Below, in pieces: positions 60,574 to 64,000 of a stretch of DNA of 64,000 bases. The notes under the pieces were generated by a model. It did not search any database and was not told the DNA's origin. It saw only the letters and a program-made list of their open reading frames with translations. A program made the translations under genes and the position numbers. Numbering within the stretch: position 1 is the first letter of the stretch; every line of letters begins with the position of its first letter. Source of the DNA: an uncultured Ruminococcus sp. Its GTDB lineage: Bacteria; Bacillota; Clostridia; Oscillospirales; Ruminococcaceae. The DNA lies in NCBI GenBank assembly GCA_910577575.1, contig CAJTOG010000001.1:193654-257653 (forward strand), in the 5' to 3' direction.

Positions 60574-62598
60574 TTATTCCTCAAATGCCGTGACGATTCT
60601 TTCAATGCGTTCCATTAAATCGTCTGTAAGGATTTTTTTATCTTCAATTTCGCTGATAATATCCTGTCCGTAGCTTCTTATATAGCTCATTAATTCATCC
60701 TTGTATTCTTTGAGTTCTTTCGGAGAAACGTGTTCAAAGAGTTTTTTTTGTGCTGCATAGAGCAATATAACCTGTTCATAGTGTGGAAGAGGATTATATA
60801 ACGGCTGTTTCAGCATTTCGGTAATCAGATGACCATGATTCAGCAAGTCAGTGGTTGCAGGGTCAAGTTCAGATGAAAACTGTGTAAATATTTCCATTTC
60901 CTTGAACTGTGCTAAATCAATACGAAGATTTCCGGCAGCTTTTTTCATTGCTTTGGTCTGTGCCGCACCGCCTACACGTGAAACAGAAAGTCCATAGTTT
61001 ACGGCTGGTCTCTGACCTGAATTGAAAAGTTCACTTTCAAGAAAAATCTGTCCGTCAGTTATAGAAATTACATTTGTAGGGATATATGCTGAAATGTCGC
61101 CTGCAAGTGTCTCGATTATAGGAAGTGCGGTAAGCGAGCCTCCACCATGTTCATCATCAAGACGGCTGGAGCGTTCCAATAGTCTTGAATGGAGATAGAA
61201 AACGTCACCCGGATAAGCTTCACGTCCCGGTGGACGATGCAGAAGAAGTGACATTGCACGGTAGGCAACAGCGTGTTTTGACAAATCATCATAAACAATC
61301 AGAACATCTTTTCCTTTGGACATGAAGTATTCAGCTATTGCAGTACCTGAATAAGGTGAAATATATTGAAACGGAGCAGGTTCGCTTGCTGATGCGGAAA
61401 CAACTACGGAATATTCCATAGCGTTATATTTTTTCAGCGTATTGACAACCTGTGCAACGGTTGAAGATTTCTGTCCGATAGCAACATAAACGCAGATAAC
61501 ATTCTGACCTTTCTGATTTATTATAGTATCAATGGCAATTGAAGTCTTTCCTGTCTGTCTGTCGCCGATAATAAGCTCACGCTGTCCGCGTCCGATAGGG
61601 AACATTGAGTCTATGGCAAGTATACCTGTCTGTAACGGAACGTTTACAGATTTTCGTTCAATAACTCCGGGAGCTTCACGTTCAATAGGGAAGTAATCGT
61701 CTGCACGTATTTTCCCAAGACCGTCAATAGGCGAACCAAGGGCATCAACGACACGTCCGAGAAGTTCATCACTTACGCCAATGCCTGCTCTTTTACCGGT
61801 TCTTACTACAGATGAACCTTCAGTCAGACCGTAGTCATCTCCGAGAAGTACAACGCCGACTGATTTTTCTTCAAGGTTCTGTACTATTCCACGTACACCC
61901 GTTTCAAATTCAACAAGTTCGCCGTACATAACACCGCTCATGCCGTGTACTCTTGCAATTCCGTCGCCCAGCCTGACTATAAAACCTGTTTCGGTAGCTC
62001 CGGTTCTTACTTCAAAGTCTTTTACTTCTGTTTTAAGAATTGATATAATATCGCCTGATTTTATATCTTCGCTGATTTTTTCAGCAGCTTCGGAAGCTCT
62101 GTTTTGCAATGTTTCATGTATTTCACGGAGACTTGTTCTGTAGCTTCTGTCATATTCAATATCTCCGGCATTCAGAATAAATCCACCTATAATATCAGGG
62201 TCGTGTTTATACTCAATATCAACATCGTCACGAATAAACTTTTTCATGATGAATTTACGCAAATCTGCCTGCTGTATTTCTGTAAGGGGAGTGACATAAC
62301 GGACTATCGCCTTGATACTTCCCTGTTTTTCCAGCAGGATTTCTTCATATTCTGAAAAAATTTCATCAAGTTCAGAAATAATTCCGGATTTTGCGGAATG
62401 TATAATAAAATGTTCTAAACTTTGCGGAAAAATCTTTCTGACAATATTTCTTTTTTCATCAGATGTTATAAGCGGATTTTCAAGGGTAGCTGCTGCATCC
62501 GGACAGACTTCAATGATATTTTTAGCTGTCTCAATATCTTCATGCTTTATATCAAGGCGGACAAGTTCTTTTAAAAGTTCCTTTGAAATATCTTTCAT
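60574..62598 (-). CDS. atpHA: ATP synthase delta-alpha fusion protein
   Basis: 674 aa in one uninterrupted frame. Residues 1-170 are a delta subunit (OSCP): PLITSDEKRNIVRKIF, then DPDIIGGFILNAGDIEYDRS and the usual C-terminal helix. Residues 190-674 are a full alpha subunit: VRLGDGIARVHG, Walker A GDRQTGKTSIA near 345, and NYGLSVSRVGGAAQTKAMK. No Met occurs between about 145 and 215, so alpha has no internal ATG start. Separate genes would be about 175 and 503 aa; the sum fits a fusion. Stator and catalytic head would be covalently tied. Confidence 0.93.
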   Translation of the reverse strand: MKDISKELLKELVRLDIKHEDIETAKNIIEVCPDAAATLENPLITSDEKRNIVRKIFPQSLEHFIIHSAKSGIISELDEIFSEYEEILLEKQGSIKAIVRYVTPLTEIQQADLRKFIMKKFIRDDVDIEYKHDPDIIGGFILNAGDIEYDRSYRTSLREIHETLQNRASEAAEKISEDIKSGDIISILKTEVKDFEVRTGATETGFIVRLGDGIARVHGMSGVMYGELVEFETGVRGIVQNLEEKSVGVVLLGDDYGLTEGSSVVRTGKRAGIGVSDELLGRVVDALGSPIDGLGKIRADDYFPIEREAPGVIERKSVNVPLQTGILAIDSMFPIGRGQRELIIGDRQTGKTSIAIDTIINQKGQNVICVYVAIGQKSSTVAQVVNTLKKYNAMEYSVVVSASASEPAPFQYISPYSGTAIAEYFMSKGKDVLIVYDDLSKHAVAYRAMSLLLHRPPGREAYPGDVFYLHSRLLERSSRLDDEHGGGSLTALPIIETLAGDISAYIPTNVISITDGQIFLESELFNSGQRPAVNYGLSVSRVGGAAQTKAMKKAAGNLRIDLAQFKEMEIFTQFSSELDPATTDLLNHGHLITEMLKQPLYNPLPHYEQVILLYAAQKKLFEHVSPKELKEYKDELMSYIRSYGQDIISEIEDKKILTDDLMERIERIVTAFEE

Positions 62599-63086
62599 TA
62601 CCTGTCAGCCTCCTTTTCAGAGAGAAAATTATCAACAATCTTACGGTTTTTTTCGTCATCAAGATTGGCAGATACAACCTTTGAAGCTGCTTCAATAGCT
62701 AAATCGGCAATCTGTACATGAGCCTGCTGTATAACACGTCTGCGTTCATTTTCAATAGTTTCATCTGCCGAGTTTACAATTTCATCTGCTTCTTCATGTG
62801 ATTTACGGATAATTTCAGCACGTTCAGCCTCTGCATATTCATGAGCTTCCCGAAGAATTTTTCCTGCTTCTTCTTTGGCCTCACTTATTGAATCTTCATA
62901 CTGCTGGCGGAGTTCTTCAGCTTCACGTTTAGCGTTTTCAGCATCGTCAATATCTTTCTGAATTGACTGCGTTCTGTCATCCAGCATTTTATTAATAGGT
63001 TTAAACAGGAATATCCTGAGCAGGATAAATAAAATCAAAATATTTAATACAGCCCAGAAGATACTCCAGAATTCAAAGTTAAGCAT
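62598..63086 (-). CDS. atpF: ATP synthase b subunit
   Basis: 162 aa peripheral stalk. One N-terminal membrane helix (WSIFWAVLNILILFILLRIFLF, residues 7-28) and a long charged coiled coil rich in Ala and Glu. It begins right after atpE and its stop overlaps the delta-alpha start (TAATG). Confidence 0.95.
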   Translation of the reverse strand: MLNFEFWSIFWAVLNILILFILLRIFLFKPINKMLDDRTQSIQKDIDDAENAKREAEELRQQYEDSISEAKEEAGKILREAHEYAEAERAEIIRKSHEEADEIVNSADETIENERRRVIQQAHVQIADLAIEAASKVVSANLDDEKNRKIVDNFLSEKEADR

Positions 63087-63098
63087 TTTAAAATCTCC

Positions 63099-63323
63099 TT
63101 ATTTGCCCAGTGAAAGAATGATAAGAAGTGCGATAACAAAGCCGTAGATAGCAGTGGCTTCGGCGAGGGCACATCCTAAAAGAAGTGCCTTGTTTATATC
63201 ACCCTTTGCTTCCGGCTGACGTGCGATAGACTCTGTAGCTTTAGCAGTGGCAATGCCTATGCCGATACCTGCACCTGCACCAGTAAGAACGGCAACAGCT
63301 GCACCCAATGCAATTGAACCCAT
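63099..63323 (-). CDS. atpE: ATP synthase c subunit
   Basis: 74 aa proteolipid with two helices. ARQPEAKGDINK is the polar loop, and the ion-binding Glu lies in LAEATAIYGF. The start is ATG 63323 with GGAGG just upstream; a TTG at 63338 is in frame but part of the ribosome site. Residues that mark sodium-type rings (Gln in helix 1 and Ser after the Glu) are Ile and Ala here, pointing to protons. Confidence 0.95.
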   Translation of the reverse strand: MGSIALGAAVAVLTGAGAGIGIGIATAKATESIARQPEAKGDINKALLLGCALAEATAIYGFVIALLIILSLGK

Positions 63324-63347
63324 AAAAAATACCTCCAAAAAATTTTA

Positions 63348-64000
63348 TTATTCATGTCCTTCCATAGCTTCCGACATGAAAAGAGAAGTCAGAAATACAA
63401 AAACATACGCCTGAATACAGCCGTCGAAAATATCAAAATAAAAGCTGAACACAACTGGCAGTCCGACAGGGACACAGAGCTTTATAAGTTCCATGACAAC
63501 AAATGCACCCAGAACATTTCCGAAAAGTCGCATACACAGTGAAAGCGGACGGGTTACGAGTTCCAGAATATTGATGGGAAGCATAATCGGCATAGGCTTT
63601 GCAAAACCTTTGAGCCAGCCTAATCCGCCGTTTTCAATTATTGACGTAACCTGAATAAGTATTATTGCAATTCCTGCAAGCGCAACAGTTACATTAATAT
63701 CCTTAGTCGGCGGAACAAATCCGAAAATACCGATAATATTCGAGAATCCGATATAGATAATCAGAGTTTCAAGAACAGGCAGGTATTTTTTCCCCTTTGG
63801 ACCTAAGATTTCCAGAAAGAAATTATTAAGCCATGTTATACCTATTTCAATAAGGCATTGTTTGCCTTTCGGAATTTTTTTAAGATTTCTTGTAAATATA
63901 ATTGACAGGATAACAAGAACAGCCATAATAATCCATGTTACAACGCATGAATCTGGAACGGGTATTCCGCCGAAAACCGGTATGGTAAATGCCGTTTTCG
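63348..64000 (-). CDS. atpB: ATP synthase a subunit, N-terminus beyond the window
   Basis: 217 codons visible, continuing past the right edge; the internal Met at 63926 is not the start. The conserved MRLFGNVLGAFVVMELI holds the essential Arg of helix 4. Also KGKKYLPVLETLIIYI, PPTKDINVTVALA and a final VFVFLTSLFMSEAMEGHE. Forms the ion half-channels against the c-ring. First gene of the visible atp operon. Confidence 0.94.
   Translation of the reverse strand, partial: KTAFTIPVFGGIPVPDSCVVTWIIMAVLVILSIIFTRNLKKIPKGKQCLIEIGITWLNNFFLEILGPKGKKYLPVLETLIIYIGFSNIIGIFGFVPPTKDINVTVALAGIAIILIQVTSIIENGGLGWLKGFAKPMPIMLPINILELVTRPLSLCMRLFGNVLGAFVVMELIKLCVPVGLPVVFSFYFDIFDGCIQAYVFVFLTSLFMSEAMEGHE

Overview
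The window is AT-rich chromosomal DNA from a low-GC Gram-positive bacterium. It most likely comes from the Clostridia, Ruminococcus/Oscillospiraceae-like. The evidence is the Bacillus-type neighbourhoods (scRNA-dnaX-ybaB-recR; asp23-fakA with recG nearby; rpsT beside the spore protease gpr), strong AAGGAGG ribosome sites, consensus sigma-A promoters, BspA-type LRR proteins and NfnAB. The species is inferred, not proven.

Layout. 1-1092 (minus): a repeat-rich acidic protein cut by the left edge. 1495-13714 (plus): a GtrB-type glycosyltransferase, then a purine biosynthesis cluster (purE, purC, a PurF-like gene without the N-terminal cysteine, purM, purN, a PurO-type IMP cyclohydrolase, a stand-alone AICAR transformylase, purD), with small membrane proteins and decayed ORFs between. 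14910-21813: a compact tailed-phage morphogenesis module (small and large terminase, portal, capsid, protease, connector/tail proteins, hub) with no integrase, tape measure or lysis gene, followed by feoA. 22119-27403 (minus): fakA and asp23; separately recG and a methyltransferase. 27600-35066 (plus): alpha/beta hydrolase, membrane-anchored MurF-like ligase, Ddl, acetyltransferase, LysR regulator and NfnAB. 36141-41397 (plus): DUF4214 protein, GT4/Stealth-like fusion and Wzm/Wzt exporter, a surface-glycan locus. 41417-45296 (minus): GNAT and two BspA-like LRR surface proteins. 45523-48297 (plus): SRP RNA, dnaX, ybaB, recR. 48991-53342: rpsT, gpr, mscL, a zinc-ribbon repeat protein and a VanY-type carboxypeptidase. 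53469-55846 (minus): secDF. 55994-64000 (minus): the F1Fo ATP synthase operon.

The ATP synthase operon carries the two strongest oddities. Delta and alpha are one continuous ORF, and an orphan type I restriction specificity gene (hsdS) sits between atpG and atpD. Other points of interest are the stripped phage module, the cysteine-less PurF, and repeated decayed small genes in the spacers, one resembling an Imm51 immunity protein.

Functions come from recognised motifs and gene order only; no database search was run. No tRNA, rRNA, CRISPR array or insertion sequence was recognised.
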